A program made the position numbers and the translations under genes. The notes beneath the pieces are model-generated. The model saw only the letters and a program-made list of their open reading frames with translations. It made no database searches and had not been told where the DNA came from. 64,000 bases of DNA from contig NZ_JAVDYJ010000001.1 in the NCBI RefSeq assembly GCF_031458395.1, positions 2,852,001 to 2,916,000 on the forward strand, written 5' to 3'. Positions within the stretch are counted from its first letter, which is position 1, and each line of letters begins with the position of its first letter. The DNA comes from Enteractinococcus fodinae. Lineage in GTDB: Bacteria; Actinomycetota; Actinomycetes; Actinomycetales; Micrococcaceae. This document shows positions 8,994-17,763 of this stretch, piece by piece.

Positions 8994-9863
8994 ATGACGA
9001 ACGTACAAGAACTGGCCGACGGTTTCAGCTATCTCGAAGGACCCCGGTGGCGCAACGGCAAGCTATATGTGTCGGACTTCTACACTCACCAGGTCCTTGC
9101 CATTGATGAGTCTGGAAAAGTTGAACTAGTGGCCACTGTGCCGGAACAGCCTTCGGGGCTCGGCTGGTTACCAGATGGGCGACTTCTGATCGTATCGATG
9201 CGGGATCGTCGTGTGCTACGCCAAGAAGAAGACGGCTCGCTCACCGAACACGCCGACCTGTCGGAATTAACCACGTGGCACCTCAACGACATGATTGTCG
9301 ACGAGGCAGGACGAGCCTACGTCGGTTCGTTCGGCTTCGATCTCATGTCTGGTGCTCCTGTGCAAACCGCAAATATCGTACTCGTCCAACCGGACGGCTC
9401 GGCTGAGGTCGCTGCTGACGATCTCGCTTTCCCGAATGGGATGGATCTTCTCGACAACGGCGGTACCCTGGTGGTCTCGGAATCGTTCGGCAATCGGCTC
9501 AGCAGTTTCAACGTGGACTCCTCAGGTGAGCTGTCAGCCCGGCAGGACTGGGCGAGTTTCGGACCGGAGCCCACGAGCGAGGACATCGCCGAGGTACTCG
9601 AGTCAGTGTCAGCAGTCCCAGACGGGCTGTGCAGAGACGAGGACGACACCGTTTGGGTTGCAGACGCGATCGGACAGCGAGTAGTTCGCGTGGCCAAAGG
9701 CGGCGAGATTGTCGATCAGGTTTCAACCGGCGACCTCAACGTGTTCGCGTGCGCTCTCGGGGGCTCAGATGGTCGAACCCTTTTCATGTGCGCCGCACCA
9801 ACCTTCGCTGAACACGAGCGACGTGACACTCGCGAAGGTGTCTTACTGACAGCAAAAGTGTAG
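8994..9863 (+). CDS. SMP-30/gluconolactonase/LRE family protein
   Basis: 289 residues, the usual length of this six-bladed beta-propeller family. Conserved blocks are LEGPRWRNGKLYVSDF near the N-terminus (metal-binding glutamate), HLNDMIVDEAGRAYVG (metal-binding Asn-Asp) and FPNGMDLLDNG, then DGLCRDEDDTVWVADA. Family members are calcium- or zinc-dependent lactonases that open sugar or other lactones, and some hydrolyse esters. GAAAGGACACCCCG precedes the ATG. In a window with two Baeyer-Villiger enzymes a lactone-opening role is attractive but unproven. It stands alone on the plus strand and converges on the NhaC gene. Confidence 0.88.
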   Translation: MTNVQELADGFSYLEGPRWRNGKLYVSDFYTHQVLAIDESGKVELVATVPEQPSGLGWLPDGRLLIVSMRDRRVLRQEEDGSLTEHADLSELTTWHLNDMIVDEAGRAYVGSFGFDLMSGAPVQTANIVLVQPDGSAEVAADDLAFPNGMDLLDNGGTLVVSESFGNRLSSFNVDSSGELSARQDWASFGPEPTSEDIAEVLESVSAVPDGLCRDEDDTVWVADAIGQRVVRVAKGGEIVDQVSTGDLNVFACALGGSDGRTLFMCAAPTFAEHERRDTREGVLLTAKV

Positions 9864-9921
9864 AGGTTCCACCTCGTCAAGGCGGCTCATAACTTAGCTT
9901 TCGCTACTTCAGCGCGGTGCT

Positions 9922-11529
9922 CTAGTTATTCTGCGCGACGCCCACGGCTGCAACATCCTGCTCTTGAACGGGTGGGCGTACTTTTCGAATCACCAGAGCG
10001 ATCCCCACTACTAAACCAAGTGTCACAACGAGACCGATGATGCCGCTTTGGGTCAGCGCATACACTACGTACCCCGCTAGAGCTGCGAGCGCTCCGACAA
10101 AAGCGTAGGGCAGCTGGGTAGAAACGTGGGTGGGGATCGAGCATGCAGCGCCAGTACTCGACAGAATCGTGGTGTCCGAAATCGGTGAGCTGTGGTCACC
10201 CCATACCGCACCGGCAAGGACGGCACCGAAGCTGGCGATCAAGAACGCATCGCCGCCGGATACAGCGTTCATCATCTCACCGGCCAGGGGTAACAGAATG
10301 CCGAAGGAACCCCAGGACGTCCCGGTCGCAAAGGCAATGAGCGCAGCAATGACGAATAGTGCCGGGATCAACCACACGGCCGGCATCGCCAGCGCCTCGA
10401 CGAGTGATGCCAGGTATTCACCGGTGCCAAGTTCGCCGATCAAGTCACCCAGCACCCAGGCGAATAGGAGAATCAGCACGGCGCCCGACATGGATTTCGC
10501 CCCATGCAGCACTCCCCGACGGCGGGTGCCCGTCGGAAACTGTGTACTGTCTTTCGTGTAGCGCAGGCAGTAATACAGGGCGACAAGTAAGGCAGCGATG
10601 CCGCCGACGTTGAGCGCGATGGCGACATCTGTGTTTTCCAGGGTGTCGAGCAGCGCCCAGCTGCCGCCGATGATGCCACCGGAGACATACATCCCGATGA
10701 TCACGCCGACGAAGAGGACGATAAACGGCAGGAGCAATGCGCGCATAACACCCTGGGTGGGCGTTGGCACGGTGTCATTGAGTTGAGCCGGTGCGACATC
10801 GTCGGCTCTGTAGAGACCCTCACCGGCTACGGCGCGGTGTTCTTCACGGCGCATCGCACCGAAATCGATCCCCAGGAAAATCGTAAGCCACAGCAGCACG
10901 AGTGCGGCGATCGCGTAGTAATTCATCGCGGCCGCCAGCACGAAGGCCTCAAGCTGGGAGACCATCAGCGCTGAGGCTGCAAGTACCGGAGCCATGATCC
11001 CCATGATGGTGGCACCCCAGCTCGACAGGGGCATCAGCACGACCACCGGCGCCGAACTGGAGTCGATGAGATACGCCAACTTCGCCCGAGATACTCGATA
11101 GCGGTCGGTAATCGGTCGGGCAACCTGGCCGACGGCGAGCGCATTGAAGTAATCGTCAATGAAGATGATCATGCCCAGCAGCCCGGTGAGCGCTTGAGCG
11201 CCACGACGGGATTTGATGCGTTTTGCTACCCATTCGGTAAACGCTGCTGCCCCACCCGACATCATGACGAGCGAGGTGATGATACCGAGGAGGAACAAGA
11301 ACGCCACGATCAAGATGGTGAACCAGTTGAGCTCGCCGTCGGCCCAGACGAGCCGGACGATCGCATCCCAGATCCATATCACCATGGTCAGTGGGTTGAA
11401 TTCAGCCAGGATCAAGCCGGCGGAAACGATTCCGGCACCAAGCGAGATCAGGACTTTTCTGGTGACGATGACCAGGATGATTGCCACCAGTGGCGGCAGC
11501 AGTGTGAGTATCGGATAGGCATCTAGCAT
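9922..11529 (-). CDS. Na+/H+ antiporter, NhaC family
   Basis: 535 residues from the ATG at 11529, with GAGG about 8 nt upstream; two earlier in-frame ATGs overlap that site. About eleven to twelve hydrophobic segments are visible. Conserved NhaC features include FIDDYFNALAVGQVARPITD (residues about 125-145) and SSSAPVVVLMPLSSWGA. These proteins exchange cytoplasmic sodium for protons, or exchange organic acids such as malate and lactate in the MleN branch. It is monocistronic: divergent genes lie to neither side, and the ABC operon ends upstream behind its own terminator. Debris of a second gene of the same family lies at 21968-22335. Confidence 0.9.
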   Translation of the reverse strand: MLDAYPILTLLPPLVAIILVIVTRKVLISLGAGIVSAGLILAEFNPLTMVIWIWDAIVRLVWADGELNWFTILIVAFLFLLGIITSLVMMSGGAAAFTEWVAKRIKSRRGAQALTGLLGMIIFIDDYFNALAVGQVARPITDRYRVSRAKLAYLIDSSSAPVVVLMPLSSWGATIMGIMAPVLAASALMVSQLEAFVLAAAMNYYAIAALVLLWLTIFLGIDFGAMRREEHRAVAGEGLYRADDVAPAQLNDTVPTPTQGVMRALLLPFIVLFVGVIIGMYVSGGIIGGSWALLDTLENTDVAIALNVGGIAALLVALYYCLRYTKDSTQFPTGTRRRGVLHGAKSMSGAVLILLFAWVLGDLIGELGTGEYLASLVEALAMPAVWLIPALFVIAALIAFATGTSWGSFGILLPLAGEMMNAVSGGDAFLIASFGAVLAGAVWGDHSSPISDTTILSSTGAACSIPTHVSTQLPYAFVGALAALAGYVVYALTQSGIIGLVVTLGLVVGIALVIRKVRPPVQEQDVAAVGVAQNN

Positions 11530-11681
11530 GAGCGACCTCATCAAGAGTTATGCAAAGTATTCACATAAGAGTAGCAGCGGCAGAGCGCCCACTCAGCCGT
11601 ATCGTGCGTGCGCCACCGAAGCGACATCCGCCGAAGAATATAGACGTAGTTCAGGCTAACCGTAGATTTCCGATAATTTAA

Positions 11682-11726
11682 ATCCCTCACCGAACGCCTT
11701 TGTCTTGTAGGCGTTCGATGAGGGAT
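11682..11726 (-). terminator. terminator of the peptide-type ABC operon
   Basis: Arms of 18 nt (11682-11699 and 11709-11726; core CGAACGCCT/AGGCGTTCG) with one mismatch and a 9-nt loop. Read on the minus strand the stem is followed by TTTAAATT. It lies 45 nt beyond the stop of the last ABC gene. Confidence 0.8.
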
Positions 11727-11771
11727 GGCAAACATGAAGCCGGTGCGCATTAGAAGGGCCGGACATCGGCC

Positions 11772-12554
11772 TCACACGAGACTGAACCCCGGTGCGCCTG
11801 GTACAGAGTTGAGCAGTTTTCTCGTGTACTCTTCTTTTGGCCGAGAAAAGACCTCCTGCGTGGCTCCTGATTCAACTACCTGACCTTTGAGCATTACAAC
11901 AACCTCATCACAAACAGCTTGTGCAACCGCTAGGTTGTGGGTAATGAAAAGCATGGAGTAGTCCATATCCTCGCGTAGCTCTTGGAGGATGCGAATTACT
12001 TCAGCTTGCACTGAAACGTCAAGTGCCGAAGTGATCTCATCGGCAACGATCAGCTTGGGCTTGACGATTAGCGCTCTCGCAATTGCGATTCTTTGGCGCT
12101 GTCCCCCCGAGAATTCGTGTGGGTACCTACTCGCGGACTGCGAATCAAGTTGCATCGCCCCAAGAGCCTCGCTGATTTCCTTCGCGTGTTTTCGAGGGTT
12201 AGCTCGCATCGGATCGAGCGCCTCAGCCATGGTTTGCCCGATGGTGCGGCGAGGGTTAAGAGACGAATAGGGGTCTTGCGGCACATACTGGATCTGCCTA
12301 TAAAGTTGTTTCCGTTGAGCAGGAGTCGGATGAGACATATCTTCACCCGCAATCATAAGCTTGCCCGATGAGATTCGATTCATGCCCACAATCGCCTTGG
12401 CTAAGGTCGATTTGCCCGACCCTGACTCCCCAACCAAGCCAACAGTACGGTTATGTGGGAGAGAAACTGACACGTCCTTCAAGATATGAGCCGATCCGAA
12501 GCTAAGATTAAGCTCTTGCGTGGCTACGAGAGGTTCTGTATTCGGATTCTTCAT
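11772..12554 (-). CDS. ABC transporter ATP-binding protein (OppF/DppF-like)
   Basis: 260 residues with one complete nucleotide-binding domain: Walker A GESGSGKST (about residue 40), Q-loop in YVPQDPYSSLNP, signature SGGQRQRIAIARAL and Walker B LIVADEITSALD. The YSSLNP segment and a C-terminal tail ending near the peptide-importer family motif identify the OppF/DppF group. The normal C-terminal oligopeptide domain is short. Its ATG overlaps the stop of the upstream gene by 4 nt (ATGA), so it is translationally coupled. It is the last gene of the operon and should pair with the ATPase half of the fusion protein upstream. Peptide or acylated amino-acid import is the likely use. Confidence 0.93.
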   Translation of the reverse strand: MKNPNTEPLVATQELNLSFGSAHILKDVSVSLPHNRTVGLVGESGSGKSTLAKAIVGMNRISSGKLMIAGEDMSHPTPAQRKQLYRQIQYVPQDPYSSLNPRRTIGQTMAEALDPMRANPRKHAKEISEALGAMQLDSQSASRYPHEFSGGQRQRIAIARALIVKPKLIVADEITSALDVSVQAEVIRILQELREDMDYSMLFITHNLAVAQAVCDEVVVMLKGQVVESGATQEVFSRPKEEYTRKLLNSVPGAPGFSLV

Positions 12555-14248
12555 GGTCGTACCTTCTCAGTTGCTGCTATCTCCTGCTCTACGTCAAGTA
12601 CCGGGACCGCCTCAAGGAGCTGGCGCGTATAAGGGTGCGAAACGTCATGCGTTCTGATCTGATCAGGTTGCAGCTCCTCAACGATTCTGCCCTTTTCCAT
12701 CACGAGTACGCGATCACAGAATTCTTGTACTACCCCAATATCATGCGAGATGAATAGGATGGCAGTGCCGTGTTTTTCTCGAAGCTTGCGGAACTGTCGC
12801 AACACGTCAACCTGTACGGTAACGTCCAGGGCGGTTGTGGGTTCGTCTGCGATAAGGAGTGACGGCGATGTCACTACAGAGTTTGAAATCATCGCCCTCT
12901 GCCGCATTCCCCCAGAGAGCTCATGAGGATGCTGGTCTAACCTATCGTGAGGTCGATCAATACCTACCCTCTCGAGTGCATCTGCCATGATTGCTCTGGA
13001 TTCTTTTTTCCCCTTGTTCGCATGCTTTCGAAGCACCTCGGTTAACTGACCACCCATTTTGAGGGAGGGACTAAAAGTCGTACCTGGGTCCTGATACACA
13101 ATGCTGATTTCCTTCGCCAGCTCTTCTGGCCGAGGGGTCGACAACATGTTCATCGTTCCTACCCGGACTCGTTCCGCGTTGATGCTCAAGTTGTCTGGAG
13201 CGAGTCCTGCTACCGTCATCGCAGTTAGCGACTTTCCGGAACCAGACTCACCGACAATGCCGATGATCTCCCCAGGGTCGATAGAGAAACTCACACCGTG
13301 TACTAGTTCGGTTCCTCCGCCCTCTCCAGGCATGGTCACTCGCAGGTCTTCTACCCGAACGAGCGCTGTGTCTTCCTGCGCAGTGTTATCAATGGGATTA
13401 CCCTGCGGCTTACGAGGACTCCAGACACGAGTGGTGCGAGGATTAGCATGAGCTGCCAGAGCGTCGCCGATGAGCATCGCTCCGATGCTGGCCACCACGA
13501 TGAGTACGGCTGGTCCGACCGCTTCAGCTGGTTGAGTATATAGCGAATCAAGGCTGTCGTTCAGCAGAGAGCCTAGGTCATATTGAGGCGGTTGTACCCC
13601 GAGACCGATGAACGATAGAGCTGAAATTTCGACGAGAGTTGATGCGAAAATAGTGGTCGATAGGACGAGCAATGGCTCAGCCATCGACGGGATCATGTGT
13701 CGAGTTGCTAGCTTGGAGGGTGGTACTCCTAGGAACTTCGCGGTAACAAAATAATCACTTTTCGTTACCTGCTGGGCGAGGTTGGCCGTAACCCTGGCGA
13801 AGCCCGGTATTCCTGCGACGCCCATAGCAATAATTGCTGTCATTGCTCCAGGCTGAAGGATCGCGGCGATGATCAGAGCGGTGATCAAAGTTGGGTACGC
13901 CACCATGGTTTCGAGTAAGCGCAGCGAAAACTCGCGGACCTTTGTCGGCGCGAGCCAAATGGCTATCCCGATAAGCAACCCGAAACCGATTGAAATTGCC
14001 GAAGCAGCCAAGGTCATGAGCAGCGTCAATCGGGTTGCTACTAATACACGCGCGAGATTATCTTGGCCAAAATTGTTCGTGCCTAACCAATGCTCGCTCG
14101 AAGGCGGCAAGCCCCGATTATCGGTTAAGTCGTTCGCTGCGTCTTGCAGAAACATAGGCGCGAAAATTGCGATGAGAGTGAGTACAGCAAGGAGCGCCAG
14201 GCCAACAATTAGTCCCGGACTCCATAGCGAGCGTTTTGGGTTAGCCAT
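12551..14248 (-). CDS. fused ABC permease (DppC-like) and ATP-binding protein (DppD-like)
   Basis: 565 residues in one uninterrupted frame from the ATG at 14248 (GAAAGG 7 nt upstream). Residues 1 to about 280 are a DppC-type inner-membrane permease: N-terminal hydrophobic helix, the segment LGTNNFGQDNLARVL, and the EAA loop at about residue 170 (TAKFLGVPPSKLATRHMIPS). From about residue 300 a DppD-type ATPase follows: Walker A GESGSGKSLTA, signature LSGGMRQRAMI, Walker B LLIADEPTTALDV. In standard Opp/Dpp systems these are separate polypeptides; permease-ATPase fusions are known in some actinobacterial peptide importers. The start overlaps the upstream permease by 8 nt and the end overlaps the next ATPase by 4 nt. 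Confidence 0.93.
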   Translation of the reverse strand: MANPKRSLWSPGLIVGLALLAVLTLIAIFAPMFLQDAANDLTDNRGLPPSSEHWLGTNNFGQDNLARVLVATRLTLLMTLAASAISIGFGLLIGIAIWLAPTKVREFSLRLLETMVAYPTLITALIIAAILQPGAMTAIIAMGVAGIPGFARVTANLAQQVTKSDYFVTAKFLGVPPSKLATRHMIPSMAEPLLVLSTTIFASTLVEISALSFIGLGVQPPQYDLGSLLNDSLDSLYTQPAEAVGPAVLIVVASIGAMLIGDALAAHANPRTTRVWSPRKPQGNPIDNTAQEDTALVRVEDLRVTMPGEGGGTELVHGVSFSIDPGEIIGIVGESGSGKSLTAMTVAGLAPDNLSINAERVRVGTMNMLSTPRPEELAKEISIVYQDPGTTFSPSLKMGGQLTEVLRKHANKGKKESRAIMADALERVGIDRPHDRLDQHPHELSGGMRQRAMISNSVVTSPSLLIADEPTTALDVTVQVDVLRQFRKLREKHGTAILFISHDIGVVQEFCDRVLVMEKGRIVEELQPDQIRTHDVSHPYTRQLLEAVPVLDVEQEIAATEKVRP

Positions 14249-15281
14249 TGTGGCCTTTCTCAAGGTTTCTAGGATCGATTATCGCCAGAATGACGTCGAC
14301 AAGGATGATGAGGAGGGTAGCTAGGAGACCCAATAGAAGCACAATTGCCCGTATCACTGGATAGTCACGGAAAATGATTGCGTCTACCACGCCCTTACCT
14401 AACCCCGGCCATCCAAATACAGTCTCGATCACGACAGCCCCGCCGAGCATTCCTGCCAAAATCAGGCCTGCCAAGGTCAAGGTGGTGGTGAGTAGATTCG
14501 GAAGTACGTACCTGGAATGGGTCCGCCAAGTACCTAAGCGCCAGCCGCGGGCTGTCCGTACATAGTCTTGCTCGAGGATGGTGGCTGCTTCTCGGCGCAC
14601 CACACGGGCAATGACGCAAGTCGGTCCAATCATTACCGCCGCTGTTGGTAAGACTAAGGAAGCGAGTGACTCTGCTCCCCCCGAAGGAAACCACCCGAGT
14701 TGAATCGCAAAAATGAAGATCAAAAAGGTGGCGAGTACATAGTTCGGCACCGCATAAACGAAACTGGTCAAGAGATTGAAAGAATGGTCAATCCAGCGGT
14801 TGCGTCCGCCTCGTGTCAGGAGAGCTGCGCACATACCTGCAGGTACACCGATAAGAAGCGTGAAGCTAATCGCCAGCAGTGCAATCTGAGCGGTGTACGG
14901 AAGGCGGGTTAATACAACATCTGTAACCATTGCCCCAGAGGAGAATGAGTATCCCATGTCTAGGGTGAAGACGCCTACAATATAGCTCCAAAATTGAACA
15001 AGAAAAGGCTCGTCCAGGCCCAAAGTTTGCCTAGTTTGTTCTATTTGCTCCGCGGTGGCTCCCTCCCCTGCGGCTACCACGGCCGGGTCACCCGGTATCA
15101 AGGGCACTATGAGAAAGGTGACAACGATTAAGATTGCTGCAGATAGCAGGAATCCACCAGTGCGCACCAGCGCAAACCGAGCCCAGGGATGGTCTCGCAG
15201 TTGACGGGGCGGCCGCCCGTCTCCGGGAAGCTGCTCAGCTTTCCCGGAGACGGCGGCGGTATCAGTATGAAGTGAGGTCAT
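14241..15281 (-). CDS. ABC transporter permease (DppB/OppB-like)
   Basis: 346 residues with six hydrophobic segments and the DppB pattern VPLIPGDPAVVAAGEGAT (periplasmic loop after the first helix) and LGLDEPFLVQFWSYIVG. The EAA coupling loop reads DYVRTARGWRLGTWRTHSRY at about residues 235-255. A polar 35-residue N-terminal extension precedes the first helix. It starts 9 nt after the substrate-binding protein gene and overlaps the fusion gene by 8 nt. A truncated, frameshifted copy of this gene lies at 50473-51128 beside a second substrate-binding protein. Confidence 0.93.
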   Translation of the reverse strand: MTSLHTDTAAVSGKAEQLPGDGRPPRQLRDHPWARFALVRTGGFLLSAAILIVVTFLIVPLIPGDPAVVAAGEGATAEQIEQTRQTLGLDEPFLVQFWSYIVGVFTLDMGYSFSSGAMVTDVVLTRLPYTAQIALLAISFTLLIGVPAGMCAALLTRGGRNRWIDHSFNLLTSFVYAVPNYVLATFLIFIFAIQLGWFPSGGAESLASLVLPTAAVMIGPTCVIARVVRREAATILEQDYVRTARGWRLGTWRTHSRYVLPNLLTTTLTLAGLILAGMLGGAVVIETVFGWPGLGKGVVDAIIFRDYPVIRAIVLLLGLLATLLIILVDVILAIIDPRNLEKGHNG

Positions 15282-15290
15282 GATAGATAC

Positions 15291-16895
15291 TTACTTCGTG
15301 ATTCGCATCGTTGTTGGCTGGATGCCTCCATTGACCACCTGGACACTGAAGCCTTCAGCAGCGGTCGCCTGAGCAGCCAGGGTGCTCAACGGCACAAAGT
15401 GCGCGGAATCGATGAGACCCTGCTGGATTTCCTGATAAATCTCACAGCGCTTCTCCTCGTCTGGCTCTGCTTGAGCTTCGCTGACCCGTTCAAGAACCTC
15501 AGTCTTCTCACTGCCGGTGCTATTACGGCCGCCGTCTTCAGGAGCAGGTCCAGTGAATTGGGAAAGCCCCCCGTACATCGTTCGAGATTGGTTTAACAAC
15601 GCCGACACTGTAATGTCCCAAGACTCTGGGTTTGAATGTAAATCGGTAGTCCAAGTGGTGTTGTCCACGTTCCGCAGATCGACATTAGCTCCAACCTCTT
15701 CCAGAGCCTGGGAAACATAGGAGTTGCCGGCACCGTTAGGGCCTACAGCCTGGGTGCCAATCTGACGAATTGCCTCACCCTCTAGAGTGGCCTGTGCCGA
15801 GTCAGCATCCTGTGGCAAGAGCAGTGAGTCGTCTGTGAGTGCGCACTGGACTTCTTGTGGCACAAAGCTTGTCAATAACTCGCCATTACCGTTCGTGGCG
15901 GCCTGATTGAACGCTTCCCTGTCTAGGGCCTGAGCCACTGCCCGGCGGTTCTCTTCATCAGCAAAGGGTGTCCCCTCGCGCTCATTGAACATTATGAACT
16001 GCACAGCGGCCGGATACCGCTCTGTGTGAAAGTCATCCTTGCCGTCGAATCGTTCCATCGGCTCTCCAGTAATATGGGAGACGTCGATGGTACCGGTGAG
16101 TAGGCCATTCGCGACGCTGTTGTAATCGCTGTTGATTGCGTACTTGATCGTGGTGGCAGGTACTCCTTCCAACGGCGTTTCATACTCTGGCCATTCGTAT
16201 TCCTCCCGTAGTGAGAAGTCTATGGTGACGCCAGGCTGAAAGTTATCTAGGGTGTAGGGCCCGGAATAAGCTCCGTCGACTTCCCCTGCCGCCAGTTGTT
16301 CTGGATTCTCAAGCCCAGCTGGACAGATGATTCCCGTTTCCGGCAAGGTCAGCCCGTGAACCATGTCTGCCCACGGAACTTCTAATTCGATGGTGATAGT
16401 TCCAGCTTCGTCGTCTGCTGTGAGTTCTGGATCTGAAGGTCCGAATACGATCTGCTTATTTCGTGACTCATCAATGAACGCTTCGAGCGAATCAGCTACC
16501 ACTGTCGGAGTGATTTCTGTGCCATCCGAACAAGTCGCTCCCTCACGAATAGTAAAGACACCTTTCTCAGGGGTGACATCCCAGTCAGTGGCGAGATTGC
16601 CTACAAGTGACCCGGCAGGATCTTGGGAGAGAAGTGTCCCATATAGGAGAGCGTCCACATAGGCGGCACTGGAGCCCTGAGCCTCTAGTGGGTTGAAGCT
16701 GTTAGGGTCAGCGATCATCGATGTGCGAATCGTGTCAGTAGACATTTCACCTCCGGCTGCGGCGCTGCCTTCATCCGTTGTGCAGGCTGAAAGTGTAAGA
16801 GCTAATGCCGACATTCCTGCAACTGTGCTCACCAACAGTTTGGGGCGAGACCGGTTGGTCATCGGAAGCTTCGGCCTACTAGAGAGCATGTTCAT
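15291..16895 (-). CDS. ABC transporter substrate-binding lipoprotein (family 5, peptide type)
   Basis: 534 residues. The N-terminus has a basic stretch, a hydrophobic helix and the lipobox LSAC (Cys at about residue 38), so the protein is lipid-anchored outside the membrane. After a Gly/Ser linker, the family-5 domain is recognised by DTIRTSMIADPNSFNPLEAQ, LATDWDVTPEKGVFTIREGA and the later segment EEKRCEIYQEIQQGLID. GAGGAC precedes the Met at 16895; the ATG two codons later (16889) has better spacing and is a possible alternative. First gene of a four-gene importer operon. A close paralogue, similar over its whole length, is at 51138-52745. Probable ligands are peptides or N-acyl amino acids, judging from the M20 genes alongside. 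Confidence 0.93.
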   Translation of the reverse strand: MNMLSSRPKLPMTNRSRPKLLVSTVAGMSALALTLSACTTDEGSAAAGGEMSTDTIRTSMIADPNSFNPLEAQGSSAAYVDALLYGTLLSQDPAGSLVGNLATDWDVTPEKGVFTIREGATCSDGTEITPTVVADSLEAFIDESRNKQIVFGPSDPELTADDEAGTITIELEVPWADMVHGLTLPETGIICPAGLENPEQLAAGEVDGAYSGPYTLDNFQPGVTIDFSLREEYEWPEYETPLEGVPATTIKYAINSDYNSVANGLLTGTIDVSHITGEPMERFDGKDDFHTERYPAAVQFIMFNEREGTPFADEENRRAVAQALDREAFNQAATNGNGELLTSFVPQEVQCALTDDSLLLPQDADSAQATLEGEAIRQIGTQAVGPNGAGNSYVSQALEEVGANVDLRNVDNTTWTTDLHSNPESWDITVSALLNQSRTMYGGLSQFTGPAPEDGGRNSTGSEKTEVLERVSEAQAEPDEEKRCEIYQEIQQGLIDSAHFVPLSTLAAQATAAEGFSVQVVNGGIQPTTMRITK

Positions 16896-17012
16896 CTGTC
16901 CTCGCATTTTCGCGTAAAAATTCTTCGTGTGTGATTAACGTGCGGTTCGTTTACTGCCCTTCATCGAACAGACAGTGATGACAGGGGCGTAAGAGCCTCT
17001 GTCACATCAGCC

Positions 17013-17038
17013 GTGAGATAAGCAGGGACTCATCTCAC
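17013..17038. promoter_or_regulatory. inverted repeat GTGAGAT-N12-ATCTCAC
   Basis: Seven-base arms (17013-17019 and 17032-17038) match perfectly. It lies about 120 nt upstream of the start of the ABC operon, between that gene and the tandem repeats, and is a candidate operator. The binding protein is unknown. Confidence 0.4.
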
Positions 17039-17065
17039 ACCCGTATGTTGCGTTTGAGCGAAAAT

Positions 17066-17149
17066 GTGACCCGCTCAAAGGCATGAGTGATCTACTCGAA
17101 GGTTGAAGTGACGCTCTCGACAGTAAGCGTGACGTGTAGCATTGTCAAA
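17066..17149. repeat. four tandem 21-bp repeats beginning GTGAC/GTGAT
   Basis: GTGA starts at 17066, 17087, 17108 and 17129, exactly 21 nt apart. Copies 1-3 also share CTC at positions 9-11 of the unit and an A/G-rich tail (CTCAAAGG, CTCGAAGG, CTCGACAG); copy 4 keeps only the GTGACG head. A period of 21 nt is two helical turns, placing all heads on one face of the DNA, as in cooperative activator or repressor sites. The array is 171-254 nt upstream of the substrate-binding protein start. Confidence 0.55.
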
Positions 17150-17763
17150 ATTATTACACGCCCGAAAATCAGCCAACATACAGCTCGAGTTGTTAACGCA
17201 GAGACTTTGCGTGAATGTGCAACTCAGCTTCGTTACACCGACATCTACTGACTTCCACGCCGCCACAGCATCGCCACCTGTCAAATTTTGGAGGTCTCTG
17301 AATAATTAGCTAATCCCATGGATCCAGTGTTGCAGAACAGCGCGCATCACAACGGCTCTCAAATCTCCGAGGAGATGGAATCAAGACGCACAGAATCCTG
17401 TTCGGTGGGAGCATAAACCCAATAGATACTCTGCCACTCTCATACAGATGCTTTCGTCCGCCGGATAGTCAGGCACACGAGCAGGCAAATCTGTGACCGC
17501 AGTGCTAGCCGACTGGCGCGATGTCTCGCCACGGGCTGTGGTCTATTTTGCGATACACGCCTGAGGCCTCACAGCACCTGCGTGGCTCGCGATGTAACTC
17601 GGCGCTCTCTTATATCCGAGCCCTCTCCAGAGACCCGTGACGCCCCTACTCACGATGAAACAAAAACTCCACAACTTGAGAGCGAATGTGATTTATGCCA
17701 ATGTAGGGTCGGTCACACGTGGAGTCCTCCTTACCGCTCATCCACTCAGAACGCGAGGTAAAT

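Larger units (their letters stand above)
16896..17763. other. long divergent intergenic region with regulatory repeats
   Basis: 868 nt between the ABC operon and the divergently transcribed amidohydrolase. It holds an inverted repeat (17013-17038) and a tandem series of GTGAC-type repeats (17066-17149), listed separately. The rest, 17150-17763, has no ORF with coding character and no recognisable element. Confidence 0.6.

Noticed and set aside
17066-17149. Possible CRISPR array
   Set aside because: The units are contiguous 21-nt imperfect repeats with no spacers and no cas genes nearby.
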